The notes beneath the pieces are model-generated. The model did not search any database. It was not told the DNA's origin and saw nothing but the letters and a program-made list of their open reading frames with translations. This document shows, in pieces, positions 1-7,573 of a stretch of 64,000 nt of DNA. The translations under genes and the position numbers were made by a program. Source of the DNA: Rugamonas apoptosis. GTDB taxonomy: Bacteria > Pseudomonadota > Gammaproteobacteria > Burkholderiales > Burkholderiaceae_D. Within the stretch, counting starts at the first letter, position 1. Each line of letters opens with the position of its first letter. The stretch spans positions 248,001-312,000 of the forward strand of contig NZ_JACEZU010000005.1 in assembly GCF_014042355.1 (NCBI RefSeq). The letters are read 5' to 3'.

Positions 1-1
1 C

Positions 2-1456
2 GAAGCGCTGGCCTATAACGAACCGACGCCGGTCCAGAAACAGGCCATACCGGCCGTGCTGGCCGGCCGCGACCTGATGGCGGCCGCCCAGACCGGCACC
101 GGCAAGACGGCCGGCTTCGCGCTGCCCATCCTGCACCGCCTGACCATGGAAGGTGTGGTGGCGCCGCTGTCCGTGCGCTGCCTGGTGCTGGTGCCCACGC
201 GCGAACTGGCCGAGCAGGTTTATGACAGCTTCCGCACCTATGGCCGCAATCTGCCGCTGCGCTATTTCGTGGCCTATGGCGGGGTGCCGATCGAACCACA
301 GGTAAACAAACTGCGCAAAGGGCTGGACGTGCTGGTCGCCACGCCGGGCCGTCTGCTGGATTTGCTGCGCCAGGATGCGATCCAGTTCAAATCGCTGCAA
401 ACGCTGGTGCTGGACGAGGCCGACCGCATGCTGGACCTGGGCTTTTCCCATGACCTGGACCTGCTGTTCATGGCCATGCCCAAGCCACGCCAGACCTTGC
501 TGTTCTCGGCCACGTTCTCGGACGCGATCCGCGCCATGACCAAGGGCCTGCTGGTCGATCCGGTATCGATCCAGGTCAGCCCGCGCAACACGGCCACCAA
601 GACCGTCAGGCAGTGGCTGATCCCGACCGACAAGAAACGCAAGCCGGAACTGTTCCTGCACCTGATGAAAAAGCTCCGCTGGGGACAGGTGCTGGTATTC
701 GTCAAGACCCGCAAAGGCGTGGAACAACTGGTGCAGATGCTGCTCGAGGAAGGCATCGCGGCCGACGCCATCCACGGCGACAAGCCGCAGCCGGCCCGCC
801 TGCGGGCGCTGGACCGCTTCAAGACGGCGCAGGTGCAGGTGCTGGTGGCGACCGACGTGGCCGCGCGCGGGCTCGATATCGAAGCACTGCCGCAGGTGGT
901 CAATTTTGACCTGCCGACCGTGGCGGAAGACTACATCCACCGTATCGGCCGCACTGGCCGCGCCGGGGCGACGGGCGAAGCCGTGTCGCTCGTCTGCGCC
1001 GATGAAGTGGACCTGCTGGCCGCCATCGAAAAATTGACCGGCCAGGTGATACTGCGCGAGGAGGAACCGGGCTTCGAGGCCGACCACCGCGTGCCTGCCA
1101 CCGGCGGCGCGGCATCTGGACCGAAGCCGCCCCCTTCCACCAAGAAGAAACGCCCATTCACCGGACCACCGGGCGGCAAGGCAGCCCTGGCTGCTGGCGG
1201 CGGGCAGCGCCCCGCCACACCGGCTACCGCGCCCAAAGCCAGCGGCTTCAAGGCACCAGGCGCCAAAGGGTCGGGCGCCAAGGGGCTGGGCGCAAAAGGA
1301 CCGGGCGCGGGCGCTTCCGTGCCACGCGGCGCCGTCGTCGTCGCTGGTGGACGGGGCGCCAAGTCCGTCGCGCGCAGCGCAGCCAAGGCCTCGGCCGGTG
1401 GCGCGGCTGGCGGCCAACGCAAGGGCAAGGCCGCCGGCCGCGGCCCCTCGCGCTGA
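2..1456 (+). CDS. DEAD-box ATP-dependent RNA helicase, RhlE-like (5' end outside window)
   Basis: The reading frame is open from the first bases of the window, so the true start lies upstream. Visible helicase motifs in order: partial Q motif (EPTPVQKQAIP), motif I AQTGTGKT, Ia PTRELAEQ, TPGRLLD, DEAD box VLDEADRMLDLGF, SAT, then the second RecA domain with VATDVAARGLDIE and HRIGRTGRAG. The protein would unwind RNA duplexes with ATP in ribosome assembly or RNA decay. The last 100 or so residues are a Lys/Gly/Ala/Pro-rich tail with repeated GAKG units, typical of RhlE-type basic tails that bind RNA. Assignment to RhlE rather than DbpA or SrmB is by overall likeness. The stop codon sits inside the first copy of a tandem repeat. 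Confidence 0.93.
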   Translation, partial: EALAYNEPTPVQKQAIPAVLAGRDLMAAAQTGTGKTAGFALPILHRLTMEGVVAPLSVRCLVLVPTRELAEQVYDSFRTYGRNLPLRYFVAYGGVPIEPQVNKLRKGLDVLVATPGRLLDLLRQDAIQFKSLQTLVLDEADRMLDLGFSHDLDLLFMAMPKPRQTLLFSATFSDAIRAMTKGLLVDPVSIQVSPRNTATKTVRQWLIPTDKKRKPELFLHLMKKLRWGQVLVFVKTRKGVEQLVQMLLEEGIAADAIHGDKPQPARLRALDRFKTAQVQVLVATDVAARGLDIEALPQVVNFDLPTVAEDYIHRIGRTGRAGATGEAVSLVCADEVDLLAAIEKLTGQVILREEEPGFEADHRVPATGGAASGPKPPPSTKKKRPFTGPPGGKAALAAGGGQRPATPATAPKASGFKAPGAKGSGAKGLGAKGPGAGASVPRGAVVVAGGRGAKSVARSAAKASAGGAAGGQRKGKAAGRGPSR

Positions 1457-1560
1457 CCTTCACGCCGCATGCGTGCCTGATACCCTCGCGCTGACCATCG
1501 CCCCACATGCGTACGCTTGATACCCCCGCCCTGACCTTTAGCCCGCATGCGTGCCTGATA
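1446..1560. repeat. Three imperfect tandem copies of a 38-40 bp unit
   Basis: Three copies start near 1446, 1484 and 1524. Each has a CTGACC core, then GCATGCGT or ACATGCGT, then TGATAC. The first copy overlaps the last codons and stop of the helicase gene; the third ends at the probable -10 hexamer of thyA. It looks like local slippage or duplication. No protein is encoded. Confidence 0.8.
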
Positions 1561-1564
1561 CAAT
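1559..1564 (+). promoter_or_regulatory. Possible -10 element of thyA
   Basis: TACAAT lies 49 bases before the thyA start and is formed at the junction of the third tandem repeat copy with unique sequence. The other two copies read TGATACCC at the same place and so lack a good hexamer. No convincing -35 at 16-18 bp was found, so the call is weak. Confidence 0.35.
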
Positions 1565-1612
1565 AACCGCCTTCCCGGGCCGCGCGGCCCACGCCTCACG
1601 TTGGAGAATTGA

Positions 1613-2587
1613 ATGCAGCAATACCAGGATCTGATCAAGACGGTACTCGACACCGGCAGCTGGCAGGACAACCGCACCGGCATCCGCACGTTGAGCGTGC
1701 CAGGCGCCATGATGCGCTTCGACCTGCTGAACGACGGTTTCCCAGCCGTGACGACCAAGAAGCTGGCCTTCAAATCCGTGGTGGGCGAGCTGTGCGCCTT
1801 CCTGCGCGCCTCGCGCAGCGCGGCCGACTTCCGCGCCCTGGGCTGCAAAGTGTGGGACCAGAACGCCAACGAGAACCAGCAATGGCTGGACAACCCCTAC
1901 CGCCTGGGCGAAGACGACCTCGGCCCCGTGTATGGCGTGCAGTGGCGCGGCTGGCCCGGCTACAAGCTGATTCCCGCCGACCAGACGGCGCAGATCGAGG
2001 ACGCGCAACGCAACGGCTTCCGTGTAGTGGCCCCGCTGCAGGACGAAGGCGTGGCCAAAGTCCTGCTGTACAAGGCCATCGACCAGTTGCGCGAATGCCT
2101 GGACACCATCGTCAACAATCCGGGCAGCCGCCGCATCCTGTTCCACGGCTGGAATCCGGCCGACCTGGACGCCGTGGCGCTGCCGGCCTGTCACCTGCTG
2201 TACCAGTTCATCCCTAACGCCGCCGCGCGCGAAATCTCGCTGTGCCTGTACGTGCGCAGCAATGATATCGGCCTGGGCACGCCGTTCAACCTGGCCGAAG
2301 GCGCGGCCCTGCTGCATCTGGTGGGCCGCCTGACCGGCTACACCCCGCGCTGGTTCACCTACTTCGTGGGCGATGCGCACATCTACGAAAACCATCTGGA
2401 TATGGTCAAGGAACAGCTCACGCGCACGCCCTTCCCCGCGCCCAAGCTGGTGATCTCGGACCGCGTGCCGGCCTTCGCACAAACGGGCCAGTACCAGCCC
2501 GAGTGGCTGGAACTGATCGAGCCGTCCGACTTCGCGCTGGAAGGCTACCAGCACCATGCGCCTATCACGGCGCCCATGGCAGTCTGA
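1613..2587 (+). CDS. thyA: Thymidylate synthase
   Basis: Makes dTMP from dUMP using methylene-tetrahydrofolate, in the cytosol. Family signs: Arg21 in DNRTGIRT (phosphate binding), the WDQNA segment, YGVQWRGW, the catalytic Cys193 in [22 protein letters not shown] and HIYENH. At 324 residues it is longer than the 264-residue E. coli enzyme; the extra length is an insertion near residues 113-152, as in the longer thymidylate synthases of many bacteria. A GGAGAA Shine-Dalgarno sits 7 bases before the ATG. The stop is followed after 6 bases by a hydrolase gene. folA, often next to thyA in related bacteria, lies 9 kb downstream here. Confidence 0.97.
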   Translation: MQQYQDLIKTVLDTGSWQDNRTGIRTLSVPGAMMRFDLLNDGFPAVTTKKLAFKSVVGELCAFLRASRSAADFRALGCKVWDQNANENQQWLDNPYRLGEDDLGPVYGVQWRGWPGYKLIPADQTAQIEDAQRNGFRVVAPLQDEGVAKVLLYKAIDQLRECLDTIVNNPGSRRILFHGWNPADLDAVALPACHLLYQFIPNAAAREISLCLYVRSNDIGLGTPFNLAEGAALLHLVGRLTGYTPRWFTYFVGDAHIYENHLDMVKEQLTRTPFPAPKLVISDRVPAFAQTGQYQPEWLELIEPSDFALEGYQHHAPITAPMAV

Positions 2588-2593
2588 CGGGAC

Positions 2594-3289
2594 GTGCTGC
2601 GGCTCGACTTCATCCCCGGCACCATGTGCGACGAGCGCATGTGGTCGGGACTGACACCGCTGCTGGGCGATGGCGTGGATTGCCGCTTCGTCCCGCTGCA
2701 AGCAGCGCACGACCGGGCCGCCATGCGCCAGACTATCGCGGAACATAGCGCACCGGCAGCCAACCTGGTGGCCTTTTCCTTGGGGGCCTACCTGGCGCTC
2801 GAACATGCGCTGGCCCATCCCGAACGGGTCAACTCGCTGGTGTTGATCGCTGCATCCGCCAAGGGTCTGGAAGCGGATGAAATAGCGCGCCGTCAGCGCA
2901 CCATGAAAGTATTGGCCAGCCACGCCTACGCTGGCATGTCAGCTGCCCAACTGCGTGAATTCGTCCATCCGGCCAATATGGGCGATCCGGCCGTGGTTGG
3001 TGTGATCCAGCAAATGGCGCTGGACCTGGGAAAGGAACTGCTGCTGGCGCAATTCGCGGCATCGATGGAACGGGCCGACCTGCTGGACCGCTTGTCCGAA
3101 CTTCACTGCCCCGTGCTGCTGGTCGGCTCCGAGGGCGACCAAAAGGTCGCAGCGGCCGACTTGGGCGCCATGCAGGCGCACTGCCCAAACAGCCGCCTGA
3201 CCATGCTGGACGGCTGCGGCCACATGATTCCACTGGAAGCGCCGCAAGCCCTCGCGGCGACAATACGCGAGTTTTACCTCCTCACCTGA
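2594..3289 (+). CDS. Alpha/beta hydrolase
   Basis: A 231-residue alpha/beta-hydrolase-fold protein starting with GTG six bases after thyA, probably cotranscribed with it. The nucleophile elbow is FSLGAYLALE (Ser in S-L-G), the acid lies in the LLVGSEGDQKV segment and the catalytic His in CGHMIPLEAP. These show a working Ser-Asp-His triad but not the substrate. No signal peptide is present, so it is cytosolic. The link to thyA is positional only. Confidence 0.85.
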   Translation: MLRLDFIPGTMCDERMWSGLTPLLGDGVDCRFVPLQAAHDRAAMRQTIAEHSAPAANLVAFSLGAYLALEHALAHPERVNSLVLIAASAKGLEADEIARRQRTMKVLASHAYAGMSAAQLREFVHPANMGDPAVVGVIQQMALDLGKELLLAQFAASMERADLLDRLSELHCPVLLVGSEGDQKVAAADLGAMQAHCPNSRLTMLDGCGHMIPLEAPQALAATIREFYLLT

Positions 3290-3362
3290 ACGCGGCATCC
3301 CGCCCGCGCCACGCGCGCTGCCCCACGTCAGCCGTGCCTTGCCAAGCCACGACACACGCACC

Positions 3363-3397
3363 ACGCCATGCCATGCCATGCATGCCATGCATGCCAC
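3363..3397. repeat. CATGC-rich short repeat downstream of the hydrolase
   Basis: Runs of CCATG and CATGC units (CCATGCCATGCCATGCATGC, then another CATGCATGCC) fill this stretch of the 211-base gap between the hydrolase and the YeiH-type gene. The rest of the gap is AT-rich and likely holds the promoter of the downstream gene. Confidence 0.6.
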
Positions 3398-3500
3398 CAT
3401 TGTTCAATTTAATCGAACGATTCATCAATAACTTACAAATAGACACAACAATACGCGGCCTTGATAATCCGTTACACAAATAATGTAATAACGGAGCGCT

Positions 3501-4520
3501 GTGGTGATGAAAAAAGTTATAACAAACGCACAAGTCCTCCTGCCCGGCCTGCTCCTGTGTGGTGCCGTCACGGTCGCCGCCCACGGCCTGGAAGTGCTGG
3601 AAGTACGCCTGTTCGGCCGCGCCTGGCTGGAAAGCCTGGTGCTGGCCATCGTGCTCGGCACCATCGTCTGCACGGCGCGCGGGCTAGCGCCACGCTACCA
3701 GGGCGGCGTCAAGTTCAGTGCCAAGACCCTGCTGGAAGTGGCCGTGGTCCTGCTGGGCGCCTCCGTCAGCGCGGGCGCCATCCTGGAACACGGCATGTCG
3801 ATGATCGTCGGGATCGCCGTCGTGGTGGCCATCACCATCACGGGCAGCTACGGCATCGGACGCGCCAGCGGCCTGCCCGGCAAGATGGCGCTGCTGATCG
3901 CCTGCGGCAATTCCATCTGCGGCAATTCAGCCATCGCCGCCGTAGCCCCCGTCATCAACGCGGACGGCAAGGACGTGGCGGCATCGATCGCCTTTACCGC
4001 CGTGCTGGGCGTGGTGGTGGTGCTGGCCCTGCCCCTGCTGGTGCCGCTGCTGCAGTTGTCGGACGTGCAGTACGGCGTGTTCGCCGGCATGACCGTGTAC
4101 GCCGTGCCGCAAGTACTGGCGGCCACCGCCACCGTGTCGCAGACCAGCGTTCATATTGGCACGCTGGTCAAACTGGTGCGGGTGCTGATGCTGGGCCCCG
4201 TCGTGTTGACATTATCCCTGCTGGGCCGCGACGATGCCGGCCAGCGCCCCCCGCTGTCGCAGATGGTGCCCTGGTTTATCGTCGGTTTCCTGGTGATGAT
4301 GGGATTGCGTTCGGCCGACGTGCTGCCGGAATCGCTGCTGGCCGTCGCCCATGAAGGCGCCAGCTACCTGACAGTGATGTCGATGGCGGCCCTGGGCCTG
4401 GGCGTGGACGCGCGCGCCGTGCTGCGGGCGGGCGGACGTGTCACCGGCGTCGTCATGCTGTCGCTGGTAGTGCTGGGCGTGTTCAGCGCCACCCTGATTC
4501 AATTGCTGCATATCGCCTGA
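3501..4520 (+). CDS. YeiH/UPF0324 family putative sulfate exporter, membrane protein
   Basis: About ten hydrophobic segments and the family signature region GNSICGNSAIAAVAPVI (two Cys in a GNS.CGNSAI motif) place this in the YeiH (Cons_hypoth698) family, inner membrane proteins linked by others to sulfur compound export. Three start codons are possible (GTG 3501, GTG 3504, ATG 3507); the ACGGAG Shine-Dalgarno at 3491 fits 3504 or 3507 as well as 3501. The N-terminal residues differ by two at most. A LysR regulator gene follows in the opposite direction; in E. coli yeiH is also next to a LysR gene (yeiE), though there divergent. Confidence 0.88.
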   Translation: MVMKKVITNAQVLLPGLLLCGAVTVAAHGLEVLEVRLFGRAWLESLVLAIVLGTIVCTARGLAPRYQGGVKFSAKTLLEVAVVLLGASVSAGAILEHGMSMIVGIAVVVAITITGSYGIGRASGLPGKMALLIACGNSICGNSAIAAVAPVINADGKDVAASIAFTAVLGVVVVLALPLLVPLLQLSDVQYGVFAGMTVYAVPQVLAATATVSQTSVHIGTLVKLVRVLMLGPVVLTLSLLGRDDAGQRPPLSQMVPWFIVGFLVMMGLRSADVLPESLLAVAHEGASYLTVMSMAALGLGVDARAVLRAGGRVTGVVMLSLVVLGVFSATLIQLLHIA

Positions 4521-4535
4521 TGCCGCAGCGGCGGC

Positions 4536-5411
4536 TCAGGTGATCAACGCCTCCAGCGCCAGCGACGCCTTGTTCCTGTAGCGCGCCTGGTGGCGCAACA
4601 GGCGGAACGCGCGGGCCGGCAGCGCGAAGTCCACCTTGCGCAGCAGGCCGGCCTGCAGATAGGCGGCAGCCACCCGCTCCGATACCACCGTGGCGAAGCC
4701 GCCGTACATGGCGGCGGCGCATACGGCTTCGTTGGACGGCAGCGTCAACGCCACGTCCAGCCGCTCACCATCCATGCCCAGCGCGCCCAGCATGCCTTCG
4801 AACGCGGAACGCGTGCCGGAGCCATGCTCGCGCAGCACCCAGCGTTCCGTCAGCAGTTCTTCCCCCGTCACGCCGGCGTGGCCGTCCCACCGATGGCCAG
4901 GCGCCACCAGCACGGCGATGCGATCCTCGGCTACCACCTGCACCGACAGTTCCGCCTCGTCGATCTCGCCTTCCACAAACCCCAGGTCAGCTCCCCCCTC
5001 CACCACGGCCCGCGCCACGCTTTGGGTGTTGCCTATGGTGAGCGTGAGTTCGATCTGCGGATAGTGCTGGCGGAAGCGCACCAACAGCGCGGGCAGCCAG
5101 TAGCTGGCGATGGTCTGGCTGGCGTGGATGCGCAGTGCGCCCCGTTTCAGGCCACCCAGTTCGGCCAGCGTCAGCTCGGCGCTGCGGGCCATGGCCAGCG
5201 TGGCCTGTGCTTCGGTCAGGAAGATGCGGCCAGCCTCACTCAATTCGATGCGCCGCCCCACCCGGTTGAACAGTGGCGTGCCGTAGCGGTCCTCCAGCGC
5301 GCGGATGGCGGCGCTGACGGCCGATGGCGTGAGCGCCAGCGCGCTTGCGGCCTGCGTCAGGTGCTCGCGCTCGGCGACGGCGATAAAAATCCGTAATTGG
5401 TCTAACGTCAT
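4536..5411 (-). CDS. LysR-family transcriptional regulator, CbbR/CysL-like
   Basis: Start set at MTLDQLRIF (5411), where the winged helix-turn-helix begins; an upstream in-frame start would add 35 residues unlike the family. The HTH runs through HLTQAASALALTPSAVSAAI and is followed by the LysR linker and a periplasmic-binding-protein-like effector domain. It ends 15 bases from the convergent YeiH-type gene, so regulation of that gene (as proposed for LysR/YeiH pairs) is plausible but unproven. The effector is not predictable. Confidence 0.9.
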   Translation of the reverse strand: MTLDQLRIFIAVAEREHLTQAASALALTPSAVSAAIRALEDRYGTPLFNRVGRRIELSEAGRIFLTEAQATLAMARSAELTLAELGGLKRGALRIHASQTIASYWLPALLVRFRQHYPQIELTLTIGNTQSVARAVVEGGADLGFVEGEIDEAELSVQVVAEDRIAVLVAPGHRWDGHAGVTGEELLTERWVLREHGSGTRSAFEGMLGALGMDGERLDVALTLPSNEAVCAAAMYGGFATVVSERVAAAYLQAGLLRKVDFALPARAFRLLRHQARYRNKASLALEALIT

Positions 5412-5487
5412 GGCGTGGCGGGATCTGGGCTGGCCGGCAAGGTGCGGCAAGCCCAGATTGTATAGCGTGCGGCGGAAGGGATGCAAA

Positions 5488-5509
5488 AACGGAGGCCGCG
5501 GCCTCCGTT
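5488..5509 (-). terminator. Rho-independent terminator of the PEP-CTERM gene
   Basis: A perfect 22-bp palindrome (11-bp arms built on AACGGAGGCCG) lies 29 bases past the stop of the minus-strand PEP-CTERM gene. On the minus strand it ends in GTTTTTGC, a short U tract. It also separates that gene from the LysR gene. Confidence 0.75.
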
Positions 5510-5537
5510 CGGTCATACGATGATACTAGCGCGTCGT

Positions 5538-6074
5538 TTACGCCACGTCGTTGCGGCGACGGCTGCGGTAGGCGATCAGGATGGCGCCAGCAACCAACAT
5601 GCCATAGGTAGCAGGCTCAGGCACCGCCGAAGTGATCACGGTGCCGCTGTAGCTGGTCGGGGCGGCCGACAGCACCTGGCCCGTTACCAGCAGATAGTAG
5701 CTGTCTGGCACCAGATGGGTGCTCGTCAGCGTCCACAGGTCAACCATGCCATCGAGCACTTTCGTGCCACCCAGCGACAAGCCCCCAGAGTTGAAGAGGG
5801 AGAAACCCGTGATCTTGATTCCATCCGTCGACGCGGGGCTGATGGCCGACACCTGGGCCACCAAGCTGGACGCGCCGCTGGAGGTGAAGTTGTAGCGATC
5901 GCTGAACGTATTGCCGCTATTACCCAAGTCAAACACGTGGCCAAAGAAATTGGCACCGGCGGTCAGGGTGAGCGCTTGGGCAGGCTGGCTGATGTCGGCG
6001 GCGACGGCGGTGCTGCCCGACAGTGCCGCGCCAGCCAGCGCGATGGCGGCGAACGCCGATTTGAGTTTAGTCAT
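5538..6074 (-). CDS. PEP-CTERM sorting domain protein (FxDxF type)
   Basis: 178 residues. An N-terminal signal peptide (MTKLKSAFAAIALAGAALSG to about residue 26) is followed by a small beta-rich domain with F-x-D-type motifs (VFDL, FSDRYNF), and a C-terminal sorting tail: VPEP near residue 150, a hydrophobic helix, and a basic end with RSRRR. Such proteins are exported and processed by an exosortase, often in exopolysaccharide or biofilm matrix. No exosortase is in this window. GGAGA precedes the ATG. The function of the mature domain is unknown. Confidence 0.88.
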   Translation of the reverse strand: MTKLKSAFAAIALAGAALSGSTAVAADISQPAQALTLTAGANFFGHVFDLGNSGNTFSDRYNFTSSGASSLVAQVSAISPASTDGIKITGFSLFNSGGLSLGGTKVLDGMVDLWTLTSTHLVPDSYYLLVTGQVLSAAPTSYSGTVITSAVPEPATYGMLVAGAILIAYRSRRRNDVA

Positions 6075-6091
6075 AATTTCTCCATGTAAAG

Positions 6092-6109
6092 CGGGAACAG
6101 CAGTTCCCG
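6092..6109 (-). promoter_or_regulatory. Leader hairpin of the PEP-CTERM gene
   Basis: CGGGAAC / GTTCCCG arms with an AGCA loop lie 18-35 bases upstream of the ATG, just before the GGAGA Shine-Dalgarno. It could stabilise the mRNA 5' end or modulate translation; the role is inferred. Confidence 0.5.
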
Positions 6110-6189
6110 TTGATTGATCACATACTGCCTTTTGAGCTTAACATGGCAAAACTGACAGCATTAATCGTGCGACACTATTTCAATTCATT

Positions 6190-6203
6190 TAGGAAATATT
6201 TCC
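6190..6203. promoter_or_regulatory. Second palindromic site upstream of the PEP-CTERM gene
   Basis: TAGGAAATATTTCC includes a 12-bp perfect palindrome (GGAAATATTTCC) and resembles the stronger palindrome at 6301. It is about 120 bp upstream of the PEP-CTERM start in an AT-rich segment, a reasonable promoter position. Confidence 0.4.
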
Positions 6204-6300
6204 AACAATAAATTTTGTTAATCGGTCGAGCCAGTTTTGCGAGCTCTTCCCTATGAGGAGTGGGTGACGATGACTTGCATCCGGGATATCGGCTGGGGTT

Positions 6301-6320
6301 GTGTAGGAAATTTCCTACAC
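6301..6320. promoter_or_regulatory. 20-bp perfect palindrome, candidate operator
   Basis: GTGTAGGAAATTTCCTACAC is a perfect 20-bp inverted repeat. The heptads TAGGAAA/TTTCCTA resemble sites of NarL/FixJ-family regulators such as BvgA and RcsB. It lies in the 296-bp gap between the PEP-CTERM gene start (6074) and the end of the SGNH-like gene (6371), so it most likely serves the PEP-CTERM gene. Confidence 0.55.
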
Positions 6321-6370
6321 CAAGACGAGAAAAAGGCAAGACACTGAGCGGGCCGGATCGCCGGCTCGGA

Positions 6371-7573
6371 TCACCACGCTGGAACGGCGCTGCGGCGCTG
6401 GGTTGCCACAATGGCGCGGACCTCTGCCAGCAGGCCGGGCCGTGCGGCCAGGCAGGCCGCACGTTCTCGTATGATGCGCGCGCGATTGGCCGCCAGGGTG
6501 GCCGTATCGAGCGCCATGCCCAGGTCCTGATCGCCTTTTCCGGTGATCAGGGCGCGCAACACTTCGTCACCGAGCGCTTTCTTGAAGTGGCCGCCTTCCC
6601 AATACCAACGCGTCGCCGCGGACGATCCCCGGGCTGGCACACCCTCGCACTGGCGCGCGCCAAAGCCGCTGAAGTCAGCCAGCAGGATATGCGCGCCGGG
6701 ATGGCGAATGCGCGCCGCGTCGACCTCCTCCGCCAGGATCGCTTTCCAGGCTTCGAACCACGGCCACAGCCCGGTCTCCTCGAACAGCAGCAGCAACTGG
6801 GCGTGGTAGGGGTAGATGACCAGTTTGATGTCGGCGCCGGAAGGCGCCAGCAGGTCGAGGATGCGGCGCGTATCGCGCCGGGCCTGGGCGGCGTTGAAGC
6901 CGGTGCCCGCCTTGCGCAGGTAATTGGCCGCGTTCTCCTCCGCACGGCGCTGGAATATCAGGTGGTAGCCATCCACGCGGGCATAGGCGAGGTATTCCCG
7001 CAGCGGGTTGAAGCCGCGTGGACTCATCGACTCGGCATAAGCGTCCTGCTGGATGCGCAGGGTTTGCACGCTGTCCTTGAGCGATGTGAAGGAGAACAAC
7101 GTGTCGAAGCGCCAGAACGCGCGGTCGGCCGGATGGTCCGGCGCTGCTGACGGCGCCAAGGCCTGCGCGGGACGCGGTGCTTCCGCGTAGTTGAGAAATT
7201 CCATGCCGACGATGGCGCTGGCCGGCTTGACACCGCGCGCCCGCAGGTAGGCGATCTGGCTGATCACGGTGTCCATGACGGAGCCGGCGATGGCGAGATT
7301 GTAGGCGTTGCCCAGTATCTCAGGATCGAACCCGATTTCGGCGCGCGAATTCCCAAAGATGAAGTTGGTCGCGCCGGAGCGCAATGCGTTGCTGACCTTG
7401 ATCTCCTCCTGGTAGCGCGTGAGCGACGGCTTGACCGCGTTGACGCCGGGTCGTTTTACCGCGCCATACAAGCCGTAAGGATCGACCACGTAGACAAAAG
7501 ACGCACAGGCGGCGCTGCCCGCAGCCAGCGTGGCCAGGGCAGTACGCAGGAAGGTGCGGGAGCGGGCCTGCAT
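6371..7573 (-). CDS. SGNH-hydrolase-like partner of the MBOAT acyltransferase (AlgJ/AlgX-like role)
   Basis: 400 residues starting at MQARSRTFL; the start overlaps the stop of the upstream MBOAT gene by one base, so the two are translationally coupled. An N-terminal membrane anchor or signal (ALATLAAGSAACASFVYVV) precedes a periplasmic domain with FIFGNSRAEIGFDP, resembling the first block of SGNH-type proteins that accept acyl groups from AlgI-type partners. It probably helps O-acetylate a cell-surface polysaccharide in the periplasm. Similarity is by motif and context; the exact family is not certain. Confidence 0.7.
   Translation of the reverse strand: MQARSRTFLRTALATLAAGSAACASFVYVVDPYGLYGAVKRPGVNAVKPSLTRYQEEIKVSNALRSGATNFIFGNSRAEIGFDPEILGNAYNLAIAGSVMDTVISQIAYLRARGVKPASAIVGMEFLNYAEAPRPAQALAPSAAPDHPADRAFWRFDTLFSFTSLKDSVQTLRIQQDAYAESMSPRGFNPLREYLAYARVDGYHLIFQRRAEENAANYLRKAGTGFNAAQARRDTRRILDLLAPSGADIKLVIYPYHAQLLLLFEETGLWPWFEAWKAILAEEVDAARIRHPGAHILLADFSGFGARQCEGVPARGSSAATRWYWEGGHFKKALGDEVLRALITGKGDQDLGMALDTATLAANRARIIRERAACLAARPGLLAEVRAIVATQRRSAVPAW

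Noticed and set aside
3469..3494. Riboswitch-like hairpin at the start of the YeiH-type gene (CCGTTA / TAACGG)
   Set aside because: Only a 6-bp stem with a 14-base AT-rich loop; could occur by chance.
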